Shown piece after piece: positions 48,657-57,170 of a stretch of 64,000 nucleotides of DNA. Every line of letters begins with the position of its first letter. Position 1 is the first letter of the stretch. Source of the stretch: Methanoculleus oceani (GTDB lineage: Archaea > Halobacteriota > Methanomicrobia > Methanomicrobiales > Methanoculleaceae); the NCBI RefSeq assembly GCF_023702065.1, contig NZ_QFDM01000001.1, positions 310,001-374,000 on the forward strand, in the 5' to 3' direction. The position numbers and the translations under genes were made by a program. The notes beneath the pieces are model-generated. The model ran no database searches, was not told the DNA's origin, and was given only the letters and a program-made list of their open reading frames with translations.

Positions 48657-49487
48657 CGCCTTGATGAGCGACCCGAGCACCCGGGGCAGATCTTCTTTTT
48701 TCGTGACCACGGTCGCGGACTCCTCGAGCATCAGGTTGACCCGCTCGTGGTGCCCGACGACCCGGAAGTCGGTGCGGAGCGCGACAATCCTTCTACCGAG
48801 AGCGTACGCGTACCCCATCTCCCACGAGGTCCCGGAATCGGCGTCCGCCCCGTCGATGACCGCGACGACGGTATCGGCATCCTGGAGCGCCGCGGCGTGC
48901 TGCGCGAAGATGGCCCGGTGCTCCTCCCGGCACCGGGTGTGGCTCGTGTCCCCCACCTCCTGGGGGAGGTAGACGTCGAAGAGGTGCGCTTCGAGGAGGT
49001 CGCGGAGCGTGAGGTTGTAGGCCCTCTCCGCCTCGGAGAAGAGCGGGGCGGCGAGGTAGACCCGGTAGCGGGCGAACTCCTTCACGTCGATTGCCGGGAT
49101 ATCCGGGAACCGGGAAAGAAACGCCCCGCGTCCGGGCTGTTTTATGGACGAGTAGTAGGTGGCGTTCACCCCGCAGGTGGGAGAGGAGTCCACCCCGACG
49201 ATCGCGAGCGGCGGCTCCCCGCGTTCGCGGACGACGGCACGGACCTCTGATTCGAGTCGGTCGAGGAGCGCGGCAAACTCGTCGGTCGCGAGCCTATCAA
49301 GGAACGAGCCCGGTTCCCGGTCGGCGCCGAGGTAGATCGTCTCCGGGCAGGGGAGCGGGACCATCTCGACTGAGAAGCGCCGGCAGCGCTCAATGGCCCG
49401 GCGGAAGTGGCGGAGGTCCTCATCGGTTGTAATCCCGCGGGCGCGGCACGCGGGGTTTTCGATGCAGGGAGCGACGAGCACGTACAT
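48648..49487 (-). CDS. nucleoside 2-deoxyribosyltransferase-like protein with Cys-rich N-terminal domain
   Basis: A 279-residue two-domain protein. The N-terminal part (about 1-130) has CIENPACRAR, PLPCPETIYLGADREPGS and VGVDSSPTCGVNATYYS; the pattern resembles DUF523/TudS desulfidase proteins that use an iron-sulfur cluster on thiouracil. The C-terminal half (about 138-279) is a nucleoside deoxyribosyltransferase-like fold with VYLAAPLFSEAERAYN, DGADADSGTSWEMGYAYALGR and TVVAVID. The ATG at 49487 removes ten unlikely residues. The fusion suggests handling of modified nucleosides. Its gene is convergent with the RsbW-type kinase and divergent from Tsr3. Confidence 0.75.
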   Translation of the reverse strand: MYVLVAPCIENPACRARGITTDEDLRHFRRAIERCRRFSVEMVPLPCPETIYLGADREPGSFLDRLATDEFAALLDRLESEVRAVVRERGEPPLAIVGVDSSPTCGVNATYYSSIKQPGRGAFLSRFPDIPAIDVKEFARYRVYLAAPLFSEAERAYNLTLRDLLEAHLFDVYLPQEVGDTSHTRCREEHRAIFAQHAAALQDADTVVAVIDGADADSGTSWEMGYAYALGRRIVALRTDFRVVGHHERVNLMLEESATVVTKKEDLPRVLGSLIKASG

Positions 49488-49522
49488 TGATAGTACCTGG
49501 ACGGCGTACCATAACAAAGCAG

Positions 49523-50014
49523 ATGATACCGCTCTACGCCTACCGGGACGACACCTGCGACCCCCGGAAATGCACGGTGAAGAAACTGGCCCGGCGCGGG
49601 CTTCTCCGGATCGTCACGAGCATCGCGAAGATCCCCCGCTCGACCCTCCTCCTCGATCCGACCGCCGAGCAGGCGGTCTCTCCCGCCGACCGGCACCTCC
49701 CCTCGATAACGGCGCTCGACTGCTCCTGGGAGGTGCTCGATACCGGGGCCGTCGCCTCCTGGCGCAACCGCCGGGCGCTCCCGTTCCTGGTGGCTGCAAA
49801 CCCCGTGAACTTCGGCCGGCCGTTCCGGCTGACCTCGGTGGAGGCGATGGCCGCGGCGCTCTACATCCTCGGGGAGAGGGAGCAGGCCCGGGAGATCCTT
49901 GCCCCGTTCGGGTGGGGGCTGCGCTTTTTTGAGGTGAACGCCGACCCCCTCGAGGACTATTCGCGGGCAAAGGACAGTGCCGAGGTCGTCGCCCTCCAGG
50001 CACTGTATATGTGA
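49523..50014 (+). CDS. tsr3: Tsr3 rRNA aminocarboxypropyltransferase
   Basis: A 163-residue Tsr3 (DUF367). It transfers the 3-amino-3-carboxypropyl group from S-adenosylmethionine to an N1-methylpseudouridine in small-subunit rRNA. Family marks are present: YRDDTCDPRKCTVKKLARRGLLRI, LDPTAEQAVSPAD, LDCSWEVL, ALPFLVAANPVNFGRPFRLTSVEAMAAALYILGE and PFGWGLRFFEVN. The ATG at 49523 fits; the upstream 12 codons overlap the divergent gene's start region. The structured stretch 50016-50151 follows directly. Confidence 0.92.
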   Translation: MIPLYAYRDDTCDPRKCTVKKLARRGLLRIVTSIAKIPRSTLLLDPTAEQAVSPADRHLPSITALDCSWEVLDTGAVASWRNRRALPFLVAANPVNFGRPFRLTSVEAMAAALYILGEREQAREILAPFGWGLRFFEVNADPLEDYSRAKDSAEVVALQALYM

Positions 50015-50015
50015 T

Positions 50016-50151
50016 GCACTCCGGGTTGACCGGGGGATACAGTGCGATGGAGTCTCACGTGGCGTATGGATGGTAACGCAACCTCGCGAAGAGGGTATGA
50101 GTCCCGGTGATGAAAGCCAGGCGTCTGTCGTTGCAGCCTGAAAGCCCCGGG
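50016..50151 (+). ncRNA. structured non-coding RNA candidate (group II intron domain I-like?)
   Basis: Between Tsr3 and the 614-residue gene are consecutive stem-loops: GCACT (50016-50020) with AGTGC (50041-50045) enclosing CCGG-GTTGA-CCGG (50021-50033); GCGT (50062-50065) with ACGC (50076-50079); CCTC (50082-50085) with GAGG (50091-50094); CCCGG (50103-50107) with CCGGG (50147-50151), enclosing CAGGC (50118-50122) with GCCTG (50136-50140). Purine-rich internal loops such as GATGAAAGC and AAAGCC recall domain I of group II introns. No intron-encoded protein or domain V is seen, so it is either a remnant or an unrelated RNA. Confidence 0.45.
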
Positions 50152-50242
50152 ATGTAACCGGAACCGTCGGCACCTCCCCGGGCGGCACGTTTTTATGCCG
50201 GGAGCCTCCAGTCCGCGTCCGAGGATCGGAGGTTACCGGATC

Positions 50243-52087
50243 ATGGATACCGAACGAGAGAGGGTGCTCCTCGCGGCGGCCCACGCCGTGACGTTCAAGC
50301 CCGACTACATGACCGTCGACAAACTGGAGGCGGCGACCCGCGGGCACGGGGCGCTCGTCATCCCCGCGTTTGCCGCGGCGAACTCGCTCGCGGAAGATAT
50401 CTTCTGCAGCATCGGCGCCCCGGAGATGAGCCTGATGAACATGACGGTGGTCGATGCCTCGGCCCCCCACCTGCCGCTCGATACAATCATCGGGAAGGCG
50501 GTGGGCGAGGCAAAACGGGGCGGGGCGGAGGCGGCGAACGCGGCCCTGATCGTCGCCACGCTCGCCTACTTCTCGGGGAGCTGCGCCCGCGCCGGCGTGC
50601 CGCTCGGGAACCGGAAGCTCGGCGCCATCGCCCGGATGCACGCCGGCGGCGACAGGACGAGCGCCATCGCCCTGACGACGAACAAGTTCACCCACCGCGT
50701 CCCGGCGTTCCCCGCGTACCTCGCGATCTACGAGGCGCTGATGGAGAAGCGGCTGACCCGCCTCGACGGCGCGGTCCTGCCGCCCTTCGTCGCCGGCGGG
50801 GGCGTCATGGGCCACGCCGCACTCGGCGAGGACTACAACATCCCCGAACTTGCCAGAAACGCCGCGAAGGTCGGGACAGAGGCGATGATGCGGAGCATGG
50901 AGGGCGCCGGGACGACACCCTACCCCCTCTGGCCGGCCCTGATCGCGGCGGCGGTGACGATGGAGCTCGTCCACCCGGACGCCCTCCTCGGGGAGGAGTT
51001 CGGGAAGTTCGGGCAGGTCGATTCCGCCTACCTCGCCGGGAAGGGGGCCGTCGAGGCGGCAAAACTCCCGGAGAAGATCCACATGCGGGGGACCGGGGAG
51101 GAGTACGACACCGCCCGGATCGTCGGCGACTTCGGGCTGATCTTAAAGGACATCGGCGGACCGTCGGTGATCGGGTCGATGGTGACAAACGAGCTCTTCG
51201 CCGGGTTCCAGGAGTCCGCCATCATCGGGGCCGGGTTCTCCGGCGGGCCGGTGAACGTCCCGCTCGGCCACCTCGCCGGCGACATCCTGCCGGCGCTCCG
51301 GCTGCTTCTTGCAAACGGCGGCGATGTCGAGGCAACCGCAACGGCGATCCGGGACTACAAGATGCAGTCCTTCATCGACCCGGAACTCGCCCTCTGCGGC
51401 CTGAACACCATCGTCCGGAAGGCGGAGGTCGTGAACCGGGGCTCGGTGACGGAAGCCTGCATCCGGGCGAGCGAGCCGGTGCGGGACCGGGCGATCTACC
51501 GGCGGGCGGCGAAAGTCTACGAGATGCTCAAGGCGGGGAAGTCGCTCGAGGAGGCGGCCGCGACTCTCGACGAGGAGAAGAAGGCCACCGTCGAAGAGCG
51601 GGGCTCCGCGGCCCTCTCGGGATTCACGGGGAAAGAGATCGCGTTCCACTTCACTGAGATCGCACCTCATGCGCGGAGGACCGACCCGTTCACCGCGAAG
51701 TTCTGGGGATTCGACGCAAAGATCTCCTACGATGTCGCCATCGACGGGAAGGACTACCACATCGAGAACCTCACCGCCCGGGTGGTCCCGGAGTACGCCC
51801 TCGAGGGGAAGGGCCGGGACGACCCCGATATGGGGACCGCCATCTTCGTCGGCGCCGTCCTTACCCAGGAGATGCAGTACAGCGGGCACACCATCCTCAA
51901 CGTCACCGTACCGGCAGCGGTCGCAGCCGCCCTCGGGACCGACCCGATAGAAGCGGCGAAGCAGGCGGCGAAGGGTGCACGCCTGACGAACGCCATTGCC
52001 GGCGGCCGGGAGGCGGCGCAACGGGTGGCGGAACTTGCGCAGACGGTGTACGCAAGCCTCAGCGAGCCGTCCGGGGGAGCGGAGTGA
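50243..52087 (+). CDS. conserved archaeal protein of unknown function, coupled to LarC
   Basis: I do not recognise this 614-residue protein. It has no signal peptide or membrane helix. Gly-rich and charged segments alternate, e.g. HGALVIPAFAAANSLAEDIFCSIGAPEMSLMNM near 30-62, IPAFP-like RVPAFPAYLAIYEALMEKRLTRLDGAVLPPFVAGGGVMGHAALGED near 153-198, and FAGFQESAIIGAGFSGGPVNVPLGHLAGDILPALR near 318-352; the C-terminal half has KFWGFDAKISYDVAIDGKDYHIENLTARVV and a Ala-rich TVPAAVAAALGTDPIEAA stretch. GGAGGT precedes the ATG at 50243. LarC starts 16 bp after its stop, so both are one operon. A link to nickel-pincer chemistry is suggested by position only. Confidence 0.72.
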   Translation: MDTERERVLLAAAHAVTFKPDYMTVDKLEAATRGHGALVIPAFAAANSLAEDIFCSIGAPEMSLMNMTVVDASAPHLPLDTIIGKAVGEAKRGGAEAANAALIVATLAYFSGSCARAGVPLGNRKLGAIARMHAGGDRTSAIALTTNKFTHRVPAFPAYLAIYEALMEKRLTRLDGAVLPPFVAGGGVMGHAALGEDYNIPELARNAAKVGTEAMMRSMEGAGTTPYPLWPALIAAAVTMELVHPDALLGEEFGKFGQVDSAYLAGKGAVEAAKLPEKIHMRGTGEEYDTARIVGDFGLILKDIGGPSVIGSMVTNELFAGFQESAIIGAGFSGGPVNVPLGHLAGDILPALRLLLANGGDVEATATAIRDYKMQSFIDPELALCGLNTIVRKAEVVNRGSVTEACIRASEPVRDRAIYRRAAKVYEMLKAGKSLEEAAATLDEEKKATVEERGSAALSGFTGKEIAFHFTEIAPHARRTDPFTAKFWGFDAKISYDVAIDGKDYHIENLTARVVPEYALEGKGRDDPDMGTAIFVGAVLTQEMQYSGHTILNVTVPAAVAAALGTDPIEAAKQAAKGARLTNAIAGGREAAQRVAELAQTVYASLSEPSGGAE

Positions 52088-52103
52088 GGAAACGGCGGGG
52101 AGC

Positions 52104-53396
52104 ATGAAAGTCCTCGTCATCGACCCGGCCTGCGCAGGTATCGCGGGGGATATGCTCCTTGCGTCCCTCATCGACCTCATCGGCGAGCCCCGCGCACTCG
52201 ATCCGCTTGCTGACGCGATCCGCAGACTCGATCTCTGCCGGGAGTTCAATTACGAGGCAAAAGCCGTGGATACAGGCGGCATCGCGGCGACCCGGCTCGC
52301 GATCGAGATCGAGGAGGGGAGCGCGAGGGACGCGGGCGATCTCATGGAGGGGACCGCCGCGGCCGCAGGTGCTGCAGGCCTCTCGCCGGGCGCATGCTCC
52401 CGGGCGCTTGCGGTCACGGGCGACCTCGCCGCCGCCGAGGCGCACCTCCACCGGGCCGGGTTTTCGCGACACGCGATCGCCTCGGTGGACACGATCTTTG
52501 ATATCGTCGGCACGATGCTGCTCCTCGACCGGGCCGGGTTCCTGGAGGGGACGATCGTCGCGACACCCCCGGCTCTCGGCGGCGGGACCATCCGGACGGA
52601 GTACGGCGAGATCCCGGGACCCGCGCCGGCGACGCTCGATATCCTCGCCCGGCACCGGTTCCCGTACGCCTCCGTGCCCGTCGACGTCGAGCTGACCACG
52701 CCGACAGGGGCGGCCCTGCTTGCCGGCCTCGCGGAACGCGCGGTAAATCCCTACCCGGCCATGGTCCCCGTCCGGGTCGGCTACGGTACCGGCACCCGGG
52801 AGGTTCCGGGACGGCCCGACCTGCTCCGGGTGGTGGAAGGGGAACGCCTCCCCCCGGGAGAGGACCGGGTCGTTATCCTCGAGACGAACCTCGACGACGT
52901 CTCCGGGGAGGTGGTCGGCTACGCGGTCGAGCGCCTCTTTGCGGAGGGAGCGGTGGACGTCTTCGTCACCCCGGCGCTCGGGAAGAAGAACCGGCCGGTC
53001 AGTATAGTATCGGTGATGGCGGCGTCGGGAGACGAGGACCACCTGATCCGGGTCCTCATGGAGGAGACGGGGACCCTCGGGGTGCGGGTGCACGAGTTCC
53101 GGAAGGTGGTGGCCGCCAGGGAGAGGGAGGCGGTGCCGGTCAGTCTCGGCGGGAGGGTGTACCCGGTCCGGGTGAAGACCTCGACCGTCAACGGTCGTCT
53201 GATCGCAGAGAAACCCGAGTACGACGACCTCTCGGCAATCGCACGGGAACAGGGCATTCCTCTCCGGTTCGTGGACGATGCGGTCAGGTTGCGCTTATCG
53301 GAGCGGAAAAGAGAGCATACCAGCGCTGGAAGGGGTGCAGGGGGTGGATGCCCACCCGACCGCCCAAACGTGCTGAATGCCGCACGCGACGAGTGA
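52104..53396 (+). CDS. larC: LarC nickel insertion protein
   Basis: A 430-residue LarC, which inserts nickel into the pyridinium pincer nucleotide made by LarB and LarE, the cofactor of lactate racemase and related enzymes. Family marks: IDPACAGIAGDMLLASLIDL (usual GISGDM), HLHRAGFSRHAIASVDTIFDIVGTMLLLDRAGF, ATPPALGGGTIRTEYGEIPGPAPATLDIL, VELTTPTGAALL, LETNLDDVSGEVVGYAVERLFAEGAVDV, KKNRPVSIVSVM and the C-terminal KPEYDDLSAIAREQGIPLR. No larB, larE or larA is visible. The last 25 residues (HTSAGRGAGGGCPPDRPNVL...) are unlike the family; the frame runs into the hairpin at 53388-53436. Confidence 0.88.
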   Translation: MKVLVIDPACAGIAGDMLLASLIDLIGEPRALDPLADAIRRLDLCREFNYEAKAVDTGGIAATRLAIEIEEGSARDAGDLMEGTAAAAGAAGLSPGACSRALAVTGDLAAAEAHLHRAGFSRHAIASVDTIFDIVGTMLLLDRAGFLEGTIVATPPALGGGTIRTEYGEIPGPAPATLDILARHRFPYASVPVDVELTTPTGAALLAGLAERAVNPYPAMVPVRVGYGTGTREVPGRPDLLRVVEGERLPPGEDRVVILETNLDDVSGEVVGYAVERLFAEGAVDVFVTPALGKKNRPVSIVSVMAASGDEDHLIRVLMEETGTLGVRVHEFRKVVAAREREAVPVSLGGRVYPVRVKTSTVNGRLIAEKPEYDDLSAIAREQGIPLRFVDDAVRLRLSERKREHTSAGRGAGGGCPPDRPNVLNAARDE

Positions 53397-53436
53397 GTGC
53401 GGACACTTCCCCACGGGGAAGTCTCCCACTCGCGTC
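53388..53436. repeat. imperfect long hairpin at the LarC 3' end
   Basis: Inner arms ACTTCCCC (53405-53412) and GGGGAAGT (53415-53422) pair perfectly around AC. Outer arms GACGAGTG (53388-53395) and CACTCGCGTC (53427-53436) nearly match. The shape resembles the subterminal hairpin of IS200/IS605-type ends. The larC stop lies inside the outer arm. Confidence 0.45.
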
Positions 53437-53665
53437 TACAGTTCTCTCATGTCACCGGGGTAATAGTTCCCCAAACTATTAGATGACGCATGCGATATTT
53501 ATACGATTCTATTTGGTATCACCCATCAACCCCCATTTTCGCCCCAATTCGCCGAAAAACTATTGAAGGGTCCGGCGTTTTCCCGAATAGTTGCAGTGTC
53601 GTTGCTCTTGAACTGAAAAAAACGAGAAATTGACGCCACAAAGGGAAGATAATTCTTTCCCGCCG
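53437..53665. other. intergenic region with AACTATT/AATAGTT dyads
   Basis: AATAGTT (53462-53468) and AACTATT (53474-53480) form a stem around CCCCA, and AACTATT (53558-53564) and AATAGTT (53586-53592) recur downstream. ATATTTATACG (near 53494) is a TATA candidate. No gene seen. Confidence 0.5.
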
Positions 53666-54358
53666 TCAGACAGGCGGCACCTCGCGGAAGAGGCGCATCA
53701 TCGTCCTCGCGTCCTCGAGCATTGCGTGATCGTTATTGAAGAAGACATACGCCCGCTCCGGGCCGATGGCGGCTATCCCATCCCTGATTCCCGCAAGTTC
53801 ACCGTCGGTATAGTCGTGCCGGTACCAGCCCTCCCGCCCGTGCATCCTGAGGTAGACGGTATCGCCGGGAAATACCCGTTCCCGAAAGTCGGGAGAGTCG
53901 ACCGAGACCAGAAGGGTTGCTTCCTGCAGCCTCCGGCACGCCTCGTCGTCACCGAGCACAGCGGGGTTCCTGACCTCCACGGCACACCGCCGGCCGAGGT
54001 CGATCGCCTCGAGAAAAGCGATGATGCGATCGACGTCCGCGAGCGCCGGGGGTGCCTGGAAGAGGTAGAAATCCACGAGATCGTCAAGCGGGAGGAACCT
54101 CTCGCGGAACCGCTCCCAGACACCGATCGCCTTCTCGTTGAACCGGTGCCGGTGGGTGACCGACCGGTTCACCTTGACGCTCCACCGCAGCCCCGACCCC
54201 GCACCGGCCCATGAACTGACGGATTTCTCCGATGGGAACCCGTAAAAACTCGCGTTTAGTTCGATAGCGTTCAGGCCGGAGTGCTCGACGAACCACGCGA
54301 GGCTGCCTCCCCGGTTCCATGCATACGCCCACCCGCTCGTGCCGACACGGACCTCCAT
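53666..54358 (-). CDS. DUF72 family protein
   Basis: A 230-residue DUF72 protein with a TIM-barrel-like sequence. Marks: MEVRVGTSGWAYAWNRG at the N terminus, FVEHSGLNAIELNASFYGFPSE, WSVKVNRSVTHRHRF, FLFQAPP and AVEVRNPAVLGDD, VYLRMHGREGWYRHDYTDGELAGI, and FFNNDHAMLEDARTM. Family members are common in bacteria and archaea and possibly act in nucleic acid or sugar processing; the role is not established. It stands alone, divergent from the Cache lipoprotein gene at 54523. Confidence 0.9.
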   Translation of the reverse strand: MEVRVGTSGWAYAWNRGGSLAWFVEHSGLNAIELNASFYGFPSEKSVSSWAGAGSGLRWSVKVNRSVTHRHRFNEKAIGVWERFRERFLPLDDLVDFYLFQAPPALADVDRIIAFLEAIDLGRRCAVEVRNPAVLGDDEACRRLQEATLLVSVDSPDFRERVFPGDTVYLRMHGREGWYRHDYTDGELAGIRDGIAAIGPERAYVFFNNDHAMLEDARTMMRLFREVPPV

Positions 54359-54522
54359 GCCGGGACCTTTCGGCGGGCAGGCAATACAATTCTTTCGGCC
54401 GCCTGCCGGAACCCGGGCACCCAGGCGGAGAACGTGTTAATCCGCCTGTTATTGTGTCTTTTCTCAAAAACAATCCTGTGAAATTTCAGCATATTTAATA
54501 ATACGACCGGGTAACTTCGATT

Positions 54523-56166
54523 ATGCGAATAACCGCAATAATTGTCGCCCTTCTCATCGCCGTCGCGGTGCTCGGGGCAGGCTGCACGGAAGAGAGTCAG
54601 CCCCCCCTGCAGGGAACCGGGGATTCGGTCCTCCAGGATGCCGTCTCCGGGATAAACGACGAACTGGAGTCGGTCCGGGCCTCGACAGCGGAGGACGCCC
54701 GGGTGCTCGGGGAGACCGGGCTCACGAGTGCCGCCGGGAAGGAGGCCGTGCGGCAGACGATGCTGAACCACCCCTGGGCGGAGTCGGCGCTGGTGATCTC
54801 GAGCGACGGCATCGTGGTTATGGCCGTGCCCGAGAATTACGCCGACCTGGTGAACAGCGATCTCTCGGGCCAACCGCAGGCGGAGCGGGCAGTCCGGGAG
54901 CAGGCACCGGTGGTCAGCGAAGTCTTTTACCTGGAGGAAGGATTCTACGGGGCCACCCAGAGTTATCCCGTCTTCGGGGAGGAATACCTTGGATTCGTGA
55001 GTATCGCATACCGGTCCGACGCCCTCATCGAGCGGGTGATCGCGCCCCTGACGAACGGCACCCCGTACGACGTCTGGGTGACGCAGACCGACGGACGGGT
55101 GATCTACGACACGACTCCCGAGGAGATCGGGAAGAACCTCTTCTCGGACCCGGGATACCAGTCCCCGGGACTCCAGGAGGCGTTTGGCCGTATCGTTGCC
55201 GAACCGTCCGGAACTGTCGAGTACTCGTTCTGGGACCGGAACTGGGAGCGGATGGTGACGAAGGAGGCGAAATGGGATACCGCCGGCATCGACGGAGCCG
55301 AGTGGCGCGTCGTCGTCACGCGGAGTACTGATGCGGGAGAGCAGCAGGGCGCAATAAGCGAGAGGCCGCCTGCAAAGGATGCCGCCGACGAGATGAAGGC
55401 CTTCGTTGCCGGGGCGGCCGCATATGCCCGGGAGCACGGACGTGACGAAGCGCTTGCCGCGTTCAACAACCCGGACGGGGAATTCGTCAGGGGCGAGCTC
55501 TACATCTTCGCCTATGATATGAACGGCACCGTCCTTGCCCTTCCCTTCCAGCAGGCTCTCATCGGCACGGACCGCAGCGGCGTGCATGACTCGAGCGGCG
55601 TGGCGTACATCCACAGCATGAGCAGGGCGGCGGCGGAAGGGGGCGGCAGCGTTTACTACGTCTACCCGAACCCGGCGAGGGGGTATGCCGAAGAACTCAA
55701 ACTCGGGTATGTTCTCCCCGTGGACGGGACATGGTTCGTCGGTTCGGGGATTTACGTCCCGGAGGTCGGGACCGAGTTTAACACACAGGCCAGGGAGACC
55801 CTCGTACAGCGGGTGAAGTCCGCAAGAGACTACGCACAGGTACACGGAAAAGAGGCGGCATGCGCCGCGTTCAACGATCTCTCCGGGGACTTCGCCGACG
55901 GTGGAGCATATATCTTCGCCTACGGAACGGACGGGACGACGCTTGCCCTGCCCTACCAGTCCGAATTCATCGGGACGAAACGTCTCAGTCTCGAGGACCG
56001 GTACGGCGTCCGGGTGATCATGCTCGAGATCGCCGCCGCAGAGGCCGGGGGCGGGTTCGTGTACGTCACCTACTATAACCCGGATACCGGGCTTGACGGG
56101 CTGAAACTCTGTTATGTGGCCCCGGTGGACGGGGAGTGGTTCGTCGGCTCAGGCGTATACGCTTGA
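54523..56166 (+). CDS. Cache-domain sensor lipoprotein without output domain
   Basis: A 547-residue extracellular lipoprotein. The signal helix ends in VLGAGCTEES (Cys21 in a lipobox). A first sensing domain (about 35-265: HPWAESALVISSDGIVVMAVPENYADL, YDVWVTQTDGRVIYDTTPEEIGKNLF) resembles a double Cache domain. Two repeats follow (about 285-410 and 415-547), each with AAYAREHG/KDEALAAFNNPDGEF, YIFAYDMNGTVLALPFQQALIGTDR and LGYVLPVDGTWFVGSGIYVP, like single Cache_3 or sCache_2 modules. There is no membrane helix, HAMP or kinase, so it must pass its signal to another protein. Divergent from the DUF72 gene. Confidence 0.82.
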   Translation: MRITAIIVALLIAVAVLGAGCTEESQPPLQGTGDSVLQDAVSGINDELESVRASTAEDARVLGETGLTSAAGKEAVRQTMLNHPWAESALVISSDGIVVMAVPENYADLVNSDLSGQPQAERAVREQAPVVSEVFYLEEGFYGATQSYPVFGEEYLGFVSIAYRSDALIERVIAPLTNGTPYDVWVTQTDGRVIYDTTPEEIGKNLFSDPGYQSPGLQEAFGRIVAEPSGTVEYSFWDRNWERMVTKEAKWDTAGIDGAEWRVVVTRSTDAGEQQGAISERPPAKDAADEMKAFVAGAAAYAREHGRDEALAAFNNPDGEFVRGELYIFAYDMNGTVLALPFQQALIGTDRSGVHDSSGVAYIHSMSRAAAEGGGSVYYVYPNPARGYAEELKLGYVLPVDGTWFVGSGIYVPEVGTEFNTQARETLVQRVKSARDYAQVHGKEAACAAFNDLSGDFADGGAYIFAYGTDGTTLALPYQSEFIGTKRLSLEDRYGVRVIMLEIAAAEAGGGFVYVTYYNPDTGLDGLKLCYVAPVDGEWFVGSGVYA

Positions 56167-56265
56167 GAGCATCCGGGCAACGATTGCCGGGACGGGGCTA
56201 ACCCCCGGGCCCGGCCCCCCCCTGTGAACCCGGCACGGCGGGCACTACAATTTTTTTTCAGCCGT

Positions 56266-57003
56266 TCACCAGAACCCGGGCATCAGGACGTAGATCGCCC
56301 AGCCCATGTGCTCTCGGCCGTAGCCGAAGTACTCGTCCTGGATGCGGTGGAGGTAGTCGATCACGAAGTCGCGTTCGGGGTGGCCGGGGTTTTCGGCGAG
56401 CCAGGAGAGGACCGACTGCCAGATCCCCGACTCATAGCGGTCCCAGTCGTCCCCGGCGGACCGGAGGACGGCGGCAACGTCGAGCCCGGCCTCCCGCACG
56501 GCACCGAGGATCTCGTACTCGGTCAGGACGTCGGGCCATTCCCGGGCGAACTCGGGCGGGGTGCGGTCGGATCGCCAGCAGCGGTCGCCGATGACGACGG
56601 CCCCCTCGTCAGAGACCATGCCGAGGAGGGCGTCGAGCGTCGCCGCAAACCCGCCCCAGATATGGGACGCCCCGATCGAGGCGGCGCAGTCGCACGGTTC
56701 GTCGGGGACGTACTCCCGGGCGTCCATGCACCGGACGGCAAGCCGGTCACCGAGCCCCGCGGCCCGGAACGTCTCCTCCGCCCGGCTGCAGGCATCCTCC
56801 CGGGCCTCGATGCCGAGGCCGGATATACCGTACTCGCGCCCCCAGAGGGCGAGGATCGTCCCGTTCCCGCACCCGGCCTCCACGACGCGGGAACCCCCCC
56901 GGAGCCCCGCAGCCCGCCCGGCGGCGAGCACCTTCTCAGGCGTCGTGGGGTTCATGATCGCGAGCGCTCCCTGCGATATGCTGACGAGTTCGTTGATCTC
57001 CAT
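56266..57003 (-). CDS. SAM-dependent methyltransferase
   Basis: A 245-residue class I methyltransferase. Motif I reads VVEAGCGNGTILALWGREYGISGLGIEAREDACSRAEETFRAAGL (about residues 37-80); the following LAVRCMDAREY and DCAASIGASHIWGGF (motif IV area) fit small-molecule methyltransferases that act on amines or metabolites. VVIGDRCWRSDRTPPEF is family-like. The ATG at 57003 starts directly before the core; the 53 codons upstream have no family likeness. Substrate unknown. It is divergent from the HTH-PAS-GAF regulator. Confidence 0.85.
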   Translation of the reverse strand: MEINELVSISQGALAIMNPTTPEKVLAAGRAAGLRGGSRVVEAGCGNGTILALWGREYGISGLGIEAREDACSRAEETFRAAGLGDRLAVRCMDAREYVPDEPCDCAASIGASHIWGGFAATLDALLGMVSDEGAVVIGDRCWRSDRTPPEFAREWPDVLTEYEILGAVREAGLDVAAVLRSAGDDWDRYESGIWQSVLSWLAENPGHPERDFVIDYLHRIQDEYFGYGREHMGWAIYVLMPGFW

Positions 57004-57159
57004 GATCGGTGGTCCTCCAGGCCTATCGTACAGGATACGCCTCCCCTTCTTAAAGCCCTGCGCACCGCTCTGCTCTGCCGGCAGGCCAACGGCCGCCCCG
57101 TTCATCGCCGGAGGGGCGCCCGGTCCATCGGGGGTGCGATCCCGACACGACGGGAAAGA

Positions 57160-57170
57160 CATATATATCG
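57160..57170 (+). promoter_or_regulatory. TATA box of the HTH-PAS-GAF gene
   Basis: ATATATAT lies about 35 bp before the ATG at 57199, in the divergent region with the methyltransferase gene. Confidence 0.5.
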
